This document shows, piece by piece, positions 40,423-51,133 of a stretch of 64,000 nt of DNA. The notes under the pieces are model-generated. The model ran no database searches and was not told the origin of the DNA. It saw only the letters and a program-made list of their open reading frames with translations. A program made the position numbers and the translations under genes. Location of the stretch: positions 18,553,566 through 18,617,565 of the forward strand of contig OX336340.1 in the NCBI GenBank assembly GCA_946902875.1, written 5' to 3'. Source of the stretch: Nematopogon swammerdamellus. Lineage: Eukaryota; Arthropoda; Insecta; Lepidoptera; Adelidae. Each line of letters starts with the position of its first letter. The stretch's first letter is position 1.

Positions 40423-40767
40423 GCATCAATAGCTCAGTTGGTAGATTAGGCGTCGTCTACCGTAGCAGACGGTTCTTCTCACCGGCGCAACTCCTTTCGC
40501 CCGGTAATGGAGTACTAGTCATCTGTGGGACGGATGCCCTCTTTACTTATTGGCAACCTTGGACTCTATCCAGCAGCGCCGCGCTATCCGTTTAATTTGG
40601 TGATCCCAAGCTCACGGAGACTACGACTAGGATTAGACGACAACCTTTTTGTCCGTCTCATAGCCGGCATGCCGCCTCTCTGAGCGGTTTCGCGACGAAT
40701 GGTGTTATTGGCTGTGTCTGCTCTTCCGTTGAAGTATTGGGCACCGGCTTTCTATAAAAAAAAAAAA
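40423..40767 (+). mobile_element. tRNA-derived SINE H (E-like tail)
   Basis: Starts GGCATCAATAGCTCAGTTGG, a clear tRNA A-box arm. A perfect hairpin, GTCTACCGTAGCAGAC, lies at about 40454. The 3' part has GCATGCCGCCTCTCTGAGCG, GTTTCGCGACGAATGG and TTGGCTGTGTCTGCTC, which parallel SINE-E (CTGAGCGTGGTTTCGCGAGG), and a final A13 tract. It may be a complete version of the E family. Confidence 0.78.
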
Positions 40768-41272
40768 ATATAATTGGACCAGTGAAGCTTCTTATTTTCA
40801 GTACTCGGCTTTTTTATCTCACCTCATGTCTTATATGCCTCTACGTAGTCGACCAGTGTGCTAAAGAAAAAAAGTCTATGTTTATTGAAGATAGAATATG
40901 GAATTAAACATTAAAAAACTTCTATATCATTATTTTTATGTCTATCCATCTAATTTATTTAGGTACTCGTCATCAACTGTAACCGCAGCTATAGAAAATT
41001 GAATTCATGGTATTATTACAAGTGTCGGTTGCTCCGAGGCGTTTGCTTCCCTCGTTCCACTTCCACTTCCACCCACATCCGCCGCACTCACCGCACTCTT
41101 GCGGAACACCCTTTGAAGTCGATACCAAACAGAATCAAACGCTTTTCGGTATTTACTAACATGTGGAACGAGCTCCGCGAATATATTCCTGTAGGTCTGT
41201 GTATGTGCGGGCACTATAATTTATATGTCAATGCAGTGCAGAAGCTGGACTCACAATGGCACGGTGCAATTT
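40768..41272. other. No recognisable feature
   Basis: A 98-codon plus frame (40999-41295) and an antisense frame overlap; neither has a motif. The plus frame runs into a short Helitron-like element. Confidence 0.4.
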
Positions 41273-41494
41273 CCTTCCTTATCCTTTACCTTTAATAAAA
41301 TCCAACGTCTGCTTTCTGTCTGTCTGTCTGTCTGCTTATAACTCGAGAACCACTGAACCGATATAAATAAAAAAAATCTACGGATTGCTTGATTCTTCCT
41401 ATCAACTATAGGCTACTTACTATCACGCTAAATGGCTTATGAGGTTAGCAGAGAAGTCAAATATAAGAGCGGGCGGAGCCGCGGGCACAGCTAG
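41273..41494 (+). mobile_element. Short Helitron-like element (copy 1)
   Basis: TCCTTCCTTATCCTTTACCT, AATCCAACGTCTGCTTTCTG, (TGTC)n, AACTCGAGAACCACTGAACC, GGCTACTTACTATCACGCTA, AATGGCTTATGAGGTTAGCA and GAGCGGGCGGAGCCGCGGGC, ending ACAGCTAG|T. Nearly the same sequence lies inverted at 55533-55765. Confidence 0.75.
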
Positions 41495-41516
41495 TCTTCT
41501 AATAAACTTTATACTT

Positions 41517-41571
41517 AGTCAGTCAGTCGGCGTGTATGCGTCCACTGCTAGACAAACGCCTCTCTAATTTT
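41517..41571 (-). mobile_element. RTE-like family Q tail (split by SINE-B)
   Basis: GTCAGTCAGTCGGCGTGTAT, GCGTCCACTGCTAGACAAAC, GCCTCTCTAATTTT. It corresponds to 35170-35232. The rest resumes at 41891. Confidence 0.82.
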
Positions 41572-41890
41572 GTACCGTGTGGGGCCGGTACCTTAAAAGA
41601 ATAGCCCCACTGCATCTCTCCCCGTGTATGTCGTAAAAGGCGACTAAGGGATATGACTCCCTTCTCCTTCTAGGTGGTAGGGTTTAACCCGCCCGGGTTG
41701 GTACCACCGCACTGAATGAAAGGTCGGTCGAAACGGCTATGTAAATAGTTTGTGTTTTCCGTCCAGTTCAGTGTAGCCGGCACGACCGAAGGAAAGCACT
41801 GACGTGGCACAAAGTTCACCCGGTGTTATGGGCTGACATCACGGATGTTGCAGGTGACGTAGCCAATCGTGTCAGTTTCCATAAAAAAAA
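41572..41890 (+). mobile_element. SINE-B, complete (319 bp), inserted in RTE Q
   Basis: Bounded on both sides by the interrupted RTE copy, so its limits are known. It starts GTACCGTGTGGGGCCGGTAC, then AGAATAGCCCCACTGCATCT, the shared head, ACTGAATGAAAGGTCGGTCG, CAGTTCAGTGTAGCCGGCAC and CACCCGGTGTTATGGGCTGA, and ends GTGTCAGTTTCCATAAAAAA. No tRNA-like A/B boxes are obvious in this head. No clear target duplication was read. Confidence 0.93.
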
Positions 41891-41985
41891 TCCTTCAGTC
41901 CTCCCGGCCTTCAGCGGGCTTTCGTGATTGATGTGTCGTCCCACGTGGCGGGCGGTATTCACAAACTCCGTTTTCCTCTTCACTT
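41891..41985 (-). mobile_element. RTE-like family Q, remainder
   Basis: TCCTTCAGTCCTCCCGGCCT, TCAGCGGGCTTTCGTG, GTGTCGTCCCACGTGGCGGG and CTCCGTTTTCCTCTTCAC continue the 41517 fragment and match 35232-35340. Confidence 0.82.
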
Positions 41986-42349
41986 TATATGTACATAAGA
42001 CTTTTGAAATTGCTAGTGTTGGTCGGTAAATCATTGTTTTTACATTCATTAGGCCAAATATTTTTAAAACATTCATTATATTTACGGAGTTTTTCTTTAA
42101 TTTTATTTAACCTTCTATTTCATTATCCGTATATAATGAAGTCCCACACGGAGGTGGCGCGGGAACTCCCCCGATTATTTACCTCATCATGGTGGGATCA
42201 TTTCGTTTTAGTTTAGAGCTCTGCGAATCGTTTTGTGGTGTGGAAAATGAAATTCTTGCTTTACGAGGCAGTCGTCGGTGTCGCCTTTATGGGTCGCTGG
42301 TTGAGTACAATCGCCTCTGAAAGTGGTGATACGCTTGTGGTGCTTTCTC
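41986..42349. other. No recognisable feature
   Basis: No gene or repeat recognised. Confidence 0.4.
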
Positions 42350-42543
42350 TTTTTTAAGGTTCCGTATCCATACGGCAGCCTATTACTATACCTACGCCAT
42401 GTGTCTCTCTGTCTGTCCGTCCGTCGGTCCGTCCGTCCTAGGGCTGTTATCTTTTGAACCGTAATAGGTAGCCGATAGAAATATTCACAAAATATGTGTT
42501 ATTATGGCGCACATTCCAACAAATAATAAAAAAAAGTAAAAAA
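42350..42543 (+). mobile_element. Repeat F, left half
   Basis: TTTTTTAAGGTTCCGTATCC, GTCTGTCCGTCCGTCGG, GAACCGTAATAGGTAGCCG, CACAAAATATGTGTTATTAT and AATAATAAAAAAAAGTAAAA. It stops where LINE D starts. Confidence 0.82.
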
Positions 42544-43022
42544 GTGTCATAAGGTGTCTAACGACACCCAGGGACATTCGGTCGTGTGAAGGTTGCTATG
42601 CCATGCAGGCCTGACAAATGCCTATTCACGCCTCTCTTGAAGGAACGGAGACTGTACTTGGGGGGAAACATATGGACAGGGCTTGCGTTCCAGAGTTTAC
42701 CGGTTCTTTAGAGTATGCGGAACCGGTTGGTACGCATCCGCGGTAACTCCAGCGTGTAGGGATGCAATCCCTGCCTAGTGCGCGTAGTGCAGATGTGGAA
42801 AGGGTACAGGGGGATCGCGTAAACAGTTCCTCCGAGCACTCCCCATGGAATAAGCGTTAGAACTCACTTGGGGAGCCGAAATCGCTGCAGAGTTGCAGTG
42901 GTTCTAGATCGCGGGACACTTCCACTAGTCGCACGGCTACACGCTGGATTGAGTCCAAAGGCGCAAACTGGTATTTGGCAGAGCCATCCCATAGATGCGA
43001 GCCGTACTCCAAGCAGGTCCTG
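42544..43022 (-). pseudogene. LINE D, 3' part, decayed
   Basis: GTCATAAGGTGTCTAACGAC, GGACATTCGGTCGTGTG, CACGCCTCTCTTGAAGGAAC, GGTACGCATCCGCGGTAACT, CCCCATGGAATAAGCG and GCTGGATTGAGTCCAAAGGC match LINE D at 31490-31930. Minus sense. Frames are broken by indels. Confidence 0.8.
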
Positions 43023-43186
43023 ACGGGTATAACGTATAAATGCTATTGGACATAATAAAGCATCACGCCATCATTCTTAAGGGATGAGCAATACATTCAG
43101 AGGCGATCGAAGTCGAAAAAAAACACCTTCGAATCTCGGCGTCTGATTTGAAGTAAAACTTTAAAGCGAGCGGAGCCGCATGCTAG
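43023..43186 (+). mobile_element. Helitron-like 3' end
   Basis: Ends AAAGCGAGCGGAGCCGCATG then CTAG|T. Left limit unknown; the LINE D copy ends directly upstream. Confidence 0.45.
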
Positions 43187-44283
43187 TATGTACGTACATA
43201 TTTTTACTTGAGTACGCGATTGTACCTACATATATATCTCCCTGTGCTAGCTATCTTCATTATACCTGCCGGCAGGCGTGCGAGTACGCTATAGGTACAA
43301 TTCGGGTGGTGATAATTGAGAAATTCTCGCTTAGAAGTAAAACTACACTCCTCGGATTTCTGTTTAGGCTCTCCCGCAGTCTAGACGAGGGCGATTGTAG
43401 GTGGGTTTATTTGTTTCATTGGAATTCGAAAATCGGAGAAAGGATTAGGGAATCCTGTGATCCCCCCTGTGATCACAAGAATGCAATATCGTCACGAAAT
43501 ATGCGTATTTCTCTCTTAAACAAATAAAGAACTTTCCACACCCTATCTCGTATCGTGCTACAGAAGTAGTTCGAAGCTCAGTAGTTCACAGATCTCATGC
43601 ATTACATGACCTTCGGGTACATTGAAAATGACTTTTAGGGCGTATTCAAACATAAGCGTATAGTGATTCGCGGACTGTGAGCGTGAAAATATCCTGGTGT
43701 GACTGAAGCGACGAACTCGATGAACGAACGCATTCCAGATTCTAACTGCGCGCACTTGTTCACTATATTACTACTACTATATACTACCTACTCCTCTAAA
43801 TACTAACATGTATTCATATTAAATAGTTTTATTACAATTTACTTGCTTTTTCATACTGAAATATGTCTCCCGTAACGGAAAATTTAAAAAGATCATAACC
43901 CCCAAATTTTTTACTTTTTTCAAAACATCAAAAAACATCCCCAGATATTGAGTCAATCTACAATAGAAAAGGTATATATATATGTATATATATATATAGA
44001 AATATGTTGAAAAATTCCCTTTTTAAACCCCCTAAAAACGGCTATTATTAGTGGTTTTTTGCGATTTTCTCAAAAACTCCGCCGCGCCGCCCCTGCCCCG
44101 CTCCGCAGTCCACAAGAATGCCGTTTGATGTAAACATCAAAATTGTTTTCATGCCGTAAGGACTAAGTGGACTATTTTATAAATTTGTTTTTTATTTAGT
44201 TACGTTCCGAAGTAGTTCACTTCGGACAGCGCGTGTGACAGACAGACGGACGAACAGACAGAAACCTGGCCGATTTTATAAGG
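43187..44283. other. Unannotated, with TA microsatellite and short F-like tract
   Basis: (TA)n-rich stretch at 43974-43999. GACAGACAGACGGACGAACA at about 44235 resembles the F microsatellite. A 115-codon frame (43180-43527) has no family motif. Confidence 0.45.
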
Positions 44284-44405
44284 CAGCGGTGCCCAAACGG
44301 TCGATTGCGATCGACCGGTCGATCCCAAGAGGCTTTTAGGTCGATCGCTGAAAATATGTAGAGCAAGACTGACCGTGACTTGTATTTATATACCGACCTG
44401 TAATG
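44284..44405 (+). mobile_element. Possible hAT-type end
   Basis: CAGCGGTGCCCAAACGGTCG then ATTGCGATCGACCGGTCGATC. CAGNGGTNCCCAAAC is a known hAT terminal consensus. The opposite terminus and 8-bp duplication were not found, so this is tentative. Confidence 0.35.
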
Positions 44406-45844
44406 TAATTCAATAAACAAATTAATTTAACACTAGATTAACTTACTAAAACTTAATATTGTCATATAGAATTCATAATATTTGATGTGACTAACATTGT
44501 CCGGGTGGTGTCATCTTCAACAAATACAAGGATGTATTGAACATAGCGTTCAAGGATGTGAATTCCATTGGAGCAAGATTGGTTGAGTTTTGACACCCCA
44601 TGTAGTTTCATTTATGAAAATTTGAATCATTTTATAATTAGCCTAAAAAAATACTATAAATTATTTAACAACGAAAACTTTTGGCACAAGTGTCGATCTC
44701 ATAACCTTTAATTCTTTACAGGTAGATTCTCATAGAAAAAAGTATGGGTACCACTATTATAAGGCATCGCATCGGCAATGTATCACTAGCTGCGGAACCC
44801 TTAAAAGTGAGCTTCAGATTTTCTAATAAGTTTATTTTCGACTATTGGTGTGTCCACGAGATTTTATAATACAAGAGAAGAAAATATATTTCTCGAATTG
44901 CAATAAGCCAATATGGCTCAATTACCAAAGCAGATTCGCATGAATTCTGCACGAGCAATCAGTTTGTGAAAATAATATGAGTATTACAAAACATCCTTCA
45001 TACCTCCTTCTATGACCTACAGACGTACCTACTCTTATTGTTTCATTCCATTTCATTTCATTTATTCAGCATAAATAGCCCTTACGAGCCGTGCACATTT
45101 TCAACCGACTTTCAAAAAGGAGGAGGTTCTCAATTTGTCTGTATGTTTATTTTTGTATGTTATATACTTTAACAATTTGTTGAATAAAAATAGAAGCAAC
45201 TTAAAGAGTAAACAAGTATAATTGACAACATTATTCTGAATAGTCGGATTAAAAGTTTATAATTACTATTCTACAGTACAATCTTGAAACAACTTATAAT
45301 TTAAATTAATAAAATTTATATTAAAATATTGTTAATTTAAAATGAATGAAATAAACAACCTGTAATAGTAACGGTAAAGCCTTAATGGTAGGCATGAGGA
45401 CGAATTTCGCGATCGTAAAACAAGCGAAACAAAGAGAAGTGATTTATTTGTCATTGAAGAGAGTTTCACGAAATGTATTGCTGGCTCTCCTAAAACTAAT
45501 TACGAAAAGCATTTTGTGAGCATAACATATAGTAATTGTATTGTGCAATAAATATCATATGATTGTAGAATTTTTTGCGACAGTCAACGGTCATAATTTA
45601 TGATTATGTGATAAAGTTTTTTATTAATTGCCAGTCAATTCCTCTTTCTACCCTAATACAGCAACAACCAAAAGGAATGGTTATAAATAAGTTATAACAA
45701 TAATATTATGTGGTAGTATCAAATGCCAGATCCAAAAGGTAGCCCTGCACGACATTGCGCGCATCGTCCAGAGGTTCCTCTCTTTGGGCACAGATTAGGT
45801 CTTTGGGGCCCGACCCCGCCGCCGCCGCCGCGGCCCTGGCAATA
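44406..45844. other. Mostly unrecognised AT-rich sequence
   Basis: CCATTTCATTTCATTTATTC (about 45050) looks like a LINE tail. AACCGACTTTCAAAAAGGAG (about 45103) matches the start of the repeat at 17443. GC content rises from about 45810. Confidence 0.4.
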
Positions 45845-45878
45845 CCGGTGGCGGCGGCGCGCGCGCCGCCGCCACCGG
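45845..45878. repeat. Perfect 34-bp GC palindrome
   Basis: CCGGTGGCGGCGGCGCG (45845-45861) is followed directly by its exact reverse complement, so the whole block is self-complementary with no loop. A (CCG)n tract lies just upstream (45820-45835). Confidence 0.96.
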
Positions 45879-45940
45879 CGTGGGATTTTCTTTTATGTTT
45901 ATGTAATTTGTATGTTTTTGTATTTTAATATTTTAATTCA

Positions 45941-46037
45941 TACATACATACATACCACACGCTTTATCCCGACAATCGGGTAAGCATAGTAAACGGTTTT
46001 GTACTGCAGGGACTCTTGTAAATTACAGCACAACACC
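45941..46037 (-). mobile_element. SINE-A 3' fragment
   Basis: CATACATACATACATACCAC, ACGCTTTATCCCGACAATCG, GGTAAGCATAGTAAACGG and TTACAGCACAACACCA. Confidence 0.82.
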
Positions 46038-46342
46038 AGATGCAGTGAAACCGAGATTGCAGCAGTGCCGGGGTGCACCAATGACGTCGCGTCGATGCCC
46101 ATTAAACGTCTTTGGCAAATTAATTTGAGTTTGAATGAATAATTTTATAAGCATTCTGTTTGACCAGCACTTTAGTGAGGACATTAGTGATTTCGAATTA
46201 CTATCGCATGGGCATCTCCATACCATAGTAATATGTATATAAGTCAATGCGCTTGGCGGGTCTTCATTACTCTGTTGAAACTCTACAATAGATTTAGTCT
46301 TAAAGAAACACGCTAATTATGCATATAATTACATAAGTTATA
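46038..46342. other. No recognisable feature
   Basis: No gene or repeat recognised. Confidence 0.4.
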
Positions 46343-46534
46343 AACTGGATGTAAGATGGCCGCAAGCAACCTCGGTTGTGTTCTCCTCTAGTCCAGTATA
46401 GCCAGCAATCCAGGGAAGTCACCGGTATGGCACCTACCTTCTCGGAGGTGATATTGGCTGGTTAGAGCATGTGCTTTGGCCCCTCCGACGCAGCCACCCA
46501 TACCGGACCACATAAAAAAAAAAAAAAAAAAAAA
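46343..46534 (+). mobile_element. SINE-C 3' half with 21-base A tail
   Basis: CTGGATGTAAGATGGCCGCA, CTCGGTTGTGTTCTCCTCTA, CAGCAATCCAGGGAAGTCAC, GGAGGTGATATTGGCTGG and CATACCGGACCACAT, then A21 (46514-46534). The long clean A tail suggests a younger copy. Confidence 0.88.
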
Positions 46535-46889
46535 TGTTTTTTAAATAACATGTTTGATCAAGTTAGATGTTCCTTTGATTTAATCGGTTCAAGAAATATT
46601 GTTCATTGTTATCGGCTATTAGTCGGGGAATGTTGCAATGTACTTGAATAATAGTTCAATACCTAGATATAACTAAATTGTAGAATTGACGAATTGTAGA
46701 ATTGTTAACAGTAAACAATAATATATTCCTGAAAAATATTACTTTTTTTTTAAGTGATAACTTCTTTAGCGGCGCTTGGCACTTTTTTTGGATGGGTAAA
46801 AAATTTTAAACTCGCGTCAGATCTGATTCGCGTCAGATCGGTAGCCTGATATTATTAAGGGTTAAGTTACGAGTGGCTCGGAATCAATT
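46535..46889. other. No recognisable feature
   Basis: AT-rich, no gene recognised. Confidence 0.4.
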
Positions 46890-47055
46890 CTGTTCGTCTC
46901 TCAGTGACAGTAAAGCCGAAAGCGAATCAAGGGAATCCGATATTCGTTTGGTCGTTTATGTGATTTCGTGGCTCAATGGTAAGAGTGTAGGATTTGTATT
47001 TTTTTACCATGGGTTCGAATCCCTCAAAATTTTTTTTGTTTTTTTTTTCTTTTGT
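46890..47055 (+). mobile_element. tRNA-like SINE fragment
   Basis: TTTCGTGGCTCAATGGTAAG supplies an A box and CATGGGTTCGAATCCCTC a B box, followed by T-rich sequence. The anticodon region is distorted (GTAGGATTTGTATTTTTTTAC), so it is not a functional tRNA. A related segment, AATC(C/G)GATATTCGTTT...GTGGGTTCA, occurs at 51735-51830. Confidence 0.65.
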
Positions 47056-47756
47056 TTTCTTTTTTAAGCAATGTTACGGTGTTTAAATTTTTTTAGGGTG
47101 TTTAGTTTTTTTTATAACCACCTAAGAATTATTTTCGGAAATACAAAAAGTTTTCACTTCTGCCGGCACTCCCGGAGTGCAACTGGGGCTTTTTTTTTAT
47201 TGCGAGTAAAGTTGTACATTAAAATTAAAACTATTACTACTAACAATACATTAGTACAACTAGGTACTATTGGCCCTAAACCCAATTTTAGAGTCGTCTC
47301 TACCCCTTTTTTCTCTGCAAACATAAAGTCGTTAAATCCAATGAACAAAAGTTGCATAGAATATGTCTCCACTATGAACCAAAGCTCCTTGCGCGAGACT
47401 CTGGAAAGTCCTAAAGCATTTTACGTCTCGTAAAAACAAAATTCACTAAACGTACTCGTAGTTAAATAGGTACCTCCCGTAAACTTTGGCGTAAGTAGTG
47501 AAGTTAGAGCAAGTTAAAGTTTAATCCGATCCGAGGACAGAGCGTTAATGCCCCCAGACAAGCGGCTAAAAAACCCGCCGTCTCCTTAATGAAAGTAAAC
47601 GAAGTAAGGTAAAGTTGGGACGAGCTGGGTGAGTCAATACGTCGGCGCTGAAAGTCAGCGGGTGAGGAATTACGCTGCACTTTAATGGTATGCAAACATT
47701 TGGAGATGCCTGGAAAAATGAGGACGCATACTTGGGATCACTTTGTGATTGGTAAT
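47056..47756. other. No recognisable feature
   Basis: Overlapping frames on both strands (47071-47433 plus, 47154-47372 minus) have no family resemblance. Confidence 0.4.
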
Positions 47757-47858
47757 GTACTACCCGTCGGAAATATCTAGGCGCCTCGAAGGAATGCGCT
47801 TCCCCGCCCCTCGCCGCACTTCACAACGGGTCTCGTAGATATTTCTCACGGGTAGTAC
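47757..47858. mobile_element. Small MITE (102 bp) with about 22-bp inverted ends
   Basis: GTACTACCCGTCGGAAATAT then CTAG at the left, and GTAGATATTTCTCACGGGTA then GTAC at the right. The centre is GC-rich (CTTCCCCGCCCCTCGCCGC). Confidence 0.8.
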
Positions 47859-48242
47859 TCGTATGTTAATATAGTGATGGAGCTAAGGCGTACGAAATTC
47901 TCGGAGATTACAATCTAAAGTCGTATTTTTAGTCAGACGAAGTAAACTGAGAGGAGCTAATGTCACTTTGCAAAATAATGTTGCCATGTTTAATGTAATA
48001 GTTAGTGCAGTGATACGATACAATCTATACCTACTAATTTTGTTTGGCCACCTGCGATCAAAATCAATATTCTTAGGAGATTTTTTGTTTTCTGAATTTG
48101 GTAATAAGAAGCTAAAATCCAGTGAGTCGGGCTCATTTTTTTAATGCATTGGACCGTTCATTTCGAGAGGTCGATTCGATTACGCATTTTCTTTTTAAGT
48201 GCCTCATTCCGTGGTCATGAGTGAGCTGCCCCGCCACTTTGT
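47859..48242. other. No recognisable feature
   Basis: No gene or repeat recognised. Confidence 0.4.
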
Positions 48243-48470
48243 TTTTTTTTATGTAATCCGGTATGTGTGGCTGAGTCCGAGGGGTCAAAGCGCATGCTCC
48301 GACCAGCCAATATCACCTCCGAGAAGGTAGGTGCCATACCGGAGACTTCCCTGGATTGCTGGCTATACTGGACTAGAGGAGAATACAACCGAGGCTGCTA
48401 TGCGGCCATCTTATATCCAGTACGGTGGTAGCAACTCAGTCGGCTACAATTTGAGCCTACCACCTAGTAA
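48243..48470 (-). mobile_element. SINE-C 3' half
   Basis: TTTTTTTTATGTAATCCGGT, CCAATATCACCTCCGAGAAG, CCGGAGACTTCCCTGGATTG, CTGCTATGCGGCCATCTTAT and TGAGCCTACCACCTAGTAAG. Confidence 0.87.
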
Positions 48471-48660
48471 GCATGCGAATGTTGCTTAATGTTGGGTTGT
48501 GTTGTTGCCGAGTCATGTAGGATTTGCTGACGTTTCTAATCTCCTCCTCAACTGTCGGGGCTTCTAGGTGGTGATGGATTTCATTATTTGTCAGGAACCG
48601 GGGCTGCAATGATGTTCCAGAGTAACATGTCGATCCTTGTGTCACATCACAACACAATTT

Positions 48661-48742
48661 ATACATACATACATACATATCACACACGCAAAATCCCGAC
48701 AATCGGGGTAAGCAGAGTAATCGGTGTTGTGCTGCACACAAT
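48661..48742 (-). mobile_element. SINE-A 3' fragment
   Basis: CATACATACATACATATCAC, ACACGCAAAATCCCGACAAT, CGGGGTAAGCAGAGTAATCG, GTGTTGTGCTGCAC. Confidence 0.85.
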
Positions 48743-48877
48743 TTATTTGTCCTCAAAAACTGGCAACTAAGCAAACAGTTTACTTCATCTGACTAAAAAT
48801 ACGACTTACCTACAGCTCGATTATGAGATTCTTTTTACATTTCATTGCGTATAAGTAACGAGCTCAAGTATGTAAAT
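48743..48877. other. No recognisable feature
   Basis: Short spacer, nothing recognised. Confidence 0.4.
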
Positions 48878-48990
48878 AATTGTATGGCAATTTTAGTACT
48901 AACTGGCCCTTTAGAGGTCCTGCATATTTTCTCCGTCCAATTATTTAACGAAATGTCAGAAAAAATCTCACAGCCGAGTCTCTGATGTAC
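48878..48990 (+). repeat. Dispersed repeat I, copy 2
   Basis: TGTATGGCAATTTTAGTACT, AACTGGCCCTTTAGAGGTCC, TGCATATTTTCTCCGTCC and ACGAAATGTCAGAAAAAATC parallel 10095-10206. Confidence 0.6.
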
Positions 48991-49304
48991 ATCAACGAGC
49001 TTCTAAATTAAGCAGAATCATCCAACAGCTCTTCAAGCGTCCATCTACCAGCTAGCGTATATTTAAAAAAAATGTACATGCAAGACTTACCATCCTTTAA
49101 CTCGTAGTAAAGTATTTAAAGGAGAGAGAATTTGACACACCAGTCTACGGTTCGTTGGAAGAGAATTCTTTCAAGAGGATCAAACGGAGGATCCGGTAAA
49201 ATTTGTCAAAATTTCGACAATCATAACACTCCCAGGTTATGATCAGGTTCAATTTCTGGAAAGTAATGAGGATTAAATAGAATAAAAAGACTTTTTTTAC
49301 GAAT
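48991..49304. other. No recognisable feature
   Basis: No gene or repeat recognised. Confidence 0.4.
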
Positions 49305-49595
49305 TGGTACGGGTTGGTACCCCCGCACTGAATGAAACGTGTCGGTCGAAATGGCTATGTAAATACTTCGTGTTTTCCATCCAGTTCAGTGTAGCCGATA
49401 TTAAATGAAGGAAAGCACTGACATGGCACCTAACTACCACCGCACTGAATGAAACGTCGGTCGAAATGGCTATGTAAATAGTTCGTATTTTCCGTCCAGT
49501 TCAGTGTAGGATGGCACCTAGTTCACCCGGTGTTATGGTCTGACATCACGGATGTTGTAGGTGATGTAGCCAACCGTGTCAGTTTACATAAAAAA
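49305..49595 (+). mobile_element. SINE-B with internal tandem duplication
   Basis: ACCCCCGCACTGAATGAAAC...CAGTTCAGTGTAGC is followed by a second ACCACCGCACTGAATGAAAC...CAGTTCAGTGTAGG, offset about 115 bases. It then ends normally with CACCCGGTGTTATGGTCTGA and GTGTCAGTTTACATAAAAAA. Confidence 0.85.
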
Positions 49596-51133
49596 ATAGG
49601 GGCAAAATTTTATCAATAGGGGCACTTAACAGGCGCTTTTTGATTATCGAGCCTCTGATGTAGACACACATACAGAGATACGTACATACAAACAATAATT
49701 AGACCAACTCATTTTCTTATTCCTTTCACCTAAACTAGCATTTAATTTAACATCCTTCAACAGCAGTTGCATCGGATGTCGCATTTAAAATTAAATATTT
49801 TCGACGTATACAAGAGTAATTTAGGTTAGGTCAGGAAGTATTAATAATTAATTTTAAAAGCGTTTAAATTAATCAAAATAACCTAATACAATAAAATTAA
49901 ACTAAAATTAAGAAATATGATAAAACTAAACTAAAATAACTTATAAATTATATCTAAAAAAAAAAAACAATTTAATAAAATAAAGCGTTTTTAATGTTAT
50001 GCCATAAATTCTTATAACATTGTGTTACTTATAGCAATAAACATTGATAATACCTACGTATTTCTAATTTCCCGAAAATGAGCTCTTTCAGTACATATCC
50101 ACAAAAAAGAGCCGAATGTTGGCTTAGAGCAAACTTCATCCTCCTCCTGCAAACATTTTCCCAATTGATCACGTACATCAAGCTATATTTAAACTTCTGT
50201 TATTTTTATTAGCGCTGCTCCGCCCCGATAAACAAAATGCGAGAATATTAAGCGCAATTTCCATTTTCCAAAATGGCGACGGCTCACGTGACGCGGTAGC
50301 GGGCTCGAGCGTGATGCAAATACAATTATTACATTAGTCGATTGAACAAAATTATGCCCATTGTCAAATTCACTTCGTGTTGGTCATTCGTAGGTCATTT
50401 TGTCGGCTCTGTGCGGGGGGGAGTGGGGGCGTGGGGTAGCCGCAACGTAGTCCCACGTAGGGTTCCCCGCTAAACCTTTATTTATTTATGTTTTATATAA
50501 AATTGTATTATAATCTTGGTGAGGGCGCATTATTAATTTGCTATGTCGTATGTGTGTATGTGAATACGTGAATTTTATTTCTCGTCAATAACATGTCTAT
50601 AGGTGTGAATAATTTTCATTCATTTGATATTTAGAAAAAAAAATTATACGAAAATTCCGTTCATTTTGTCCCACAGAATTATTTTCAAAATTTCGAGCTA
50701 TTTGTACTGGAAGCCCCTGTGCAAATACAGTAAAGTATTAGTGTATCCCTGGTTCGTGACGAAAATGTGAAAGTGGATTCTATCCGATTTGAATATTGTA
50801 TGAGTGCGCTGCTCGTATTCAATGGAAACTGAAAAGGCGCGAGTGAAGACAAATTGGCAGACGTTAAATTCACCCGAAAAAATCATGGCAATTTCCGCCG
50901 TCGCAGTCTTTCCATTTGTGCGGAAGCCCAACTAGAATTTGTCCAATTAGCATAAGCGCTCGGGGCCGTGCTGGCATTGGAGAGCAAAATGAAGGAGGAG
51001 GGGGGCTCGACGTTGTTGTGTTGTGTGTGTAGATTATATTAATATCGAGATTGTAGCGAAGCGCTGCGCTGCGGCGACGCGGCGGCGGAGCGGCGCGGCG
51101 CCCGCGGCGTTACTGGCTGCGTGTTGGTTGCGG
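49596..51133. other. No gene recognised; G-rich and GC-rich patches
   Basis: GTGCGGGGGGGAGTGGGGGC (about 50413) is G-rich. 51055-51115 is CGG/GCG-rich (GACGCGGCGGCGGAGCGGCG). These may mark a CpG-type regulatory region, but no exon can be supported. Confidence 0.45.

Noticed and set aside
44284..44405. Complete hAT transposon
   Set aside because: Only one possible terminus was found; no opposite end, no 8-bp duplication and no transposase.
46970..47035. tRNA gene
   Set aside because: Anticodon arm is disrupted by a T-rich run and the acceptor stem does not pair; best read as a SINE fragment.
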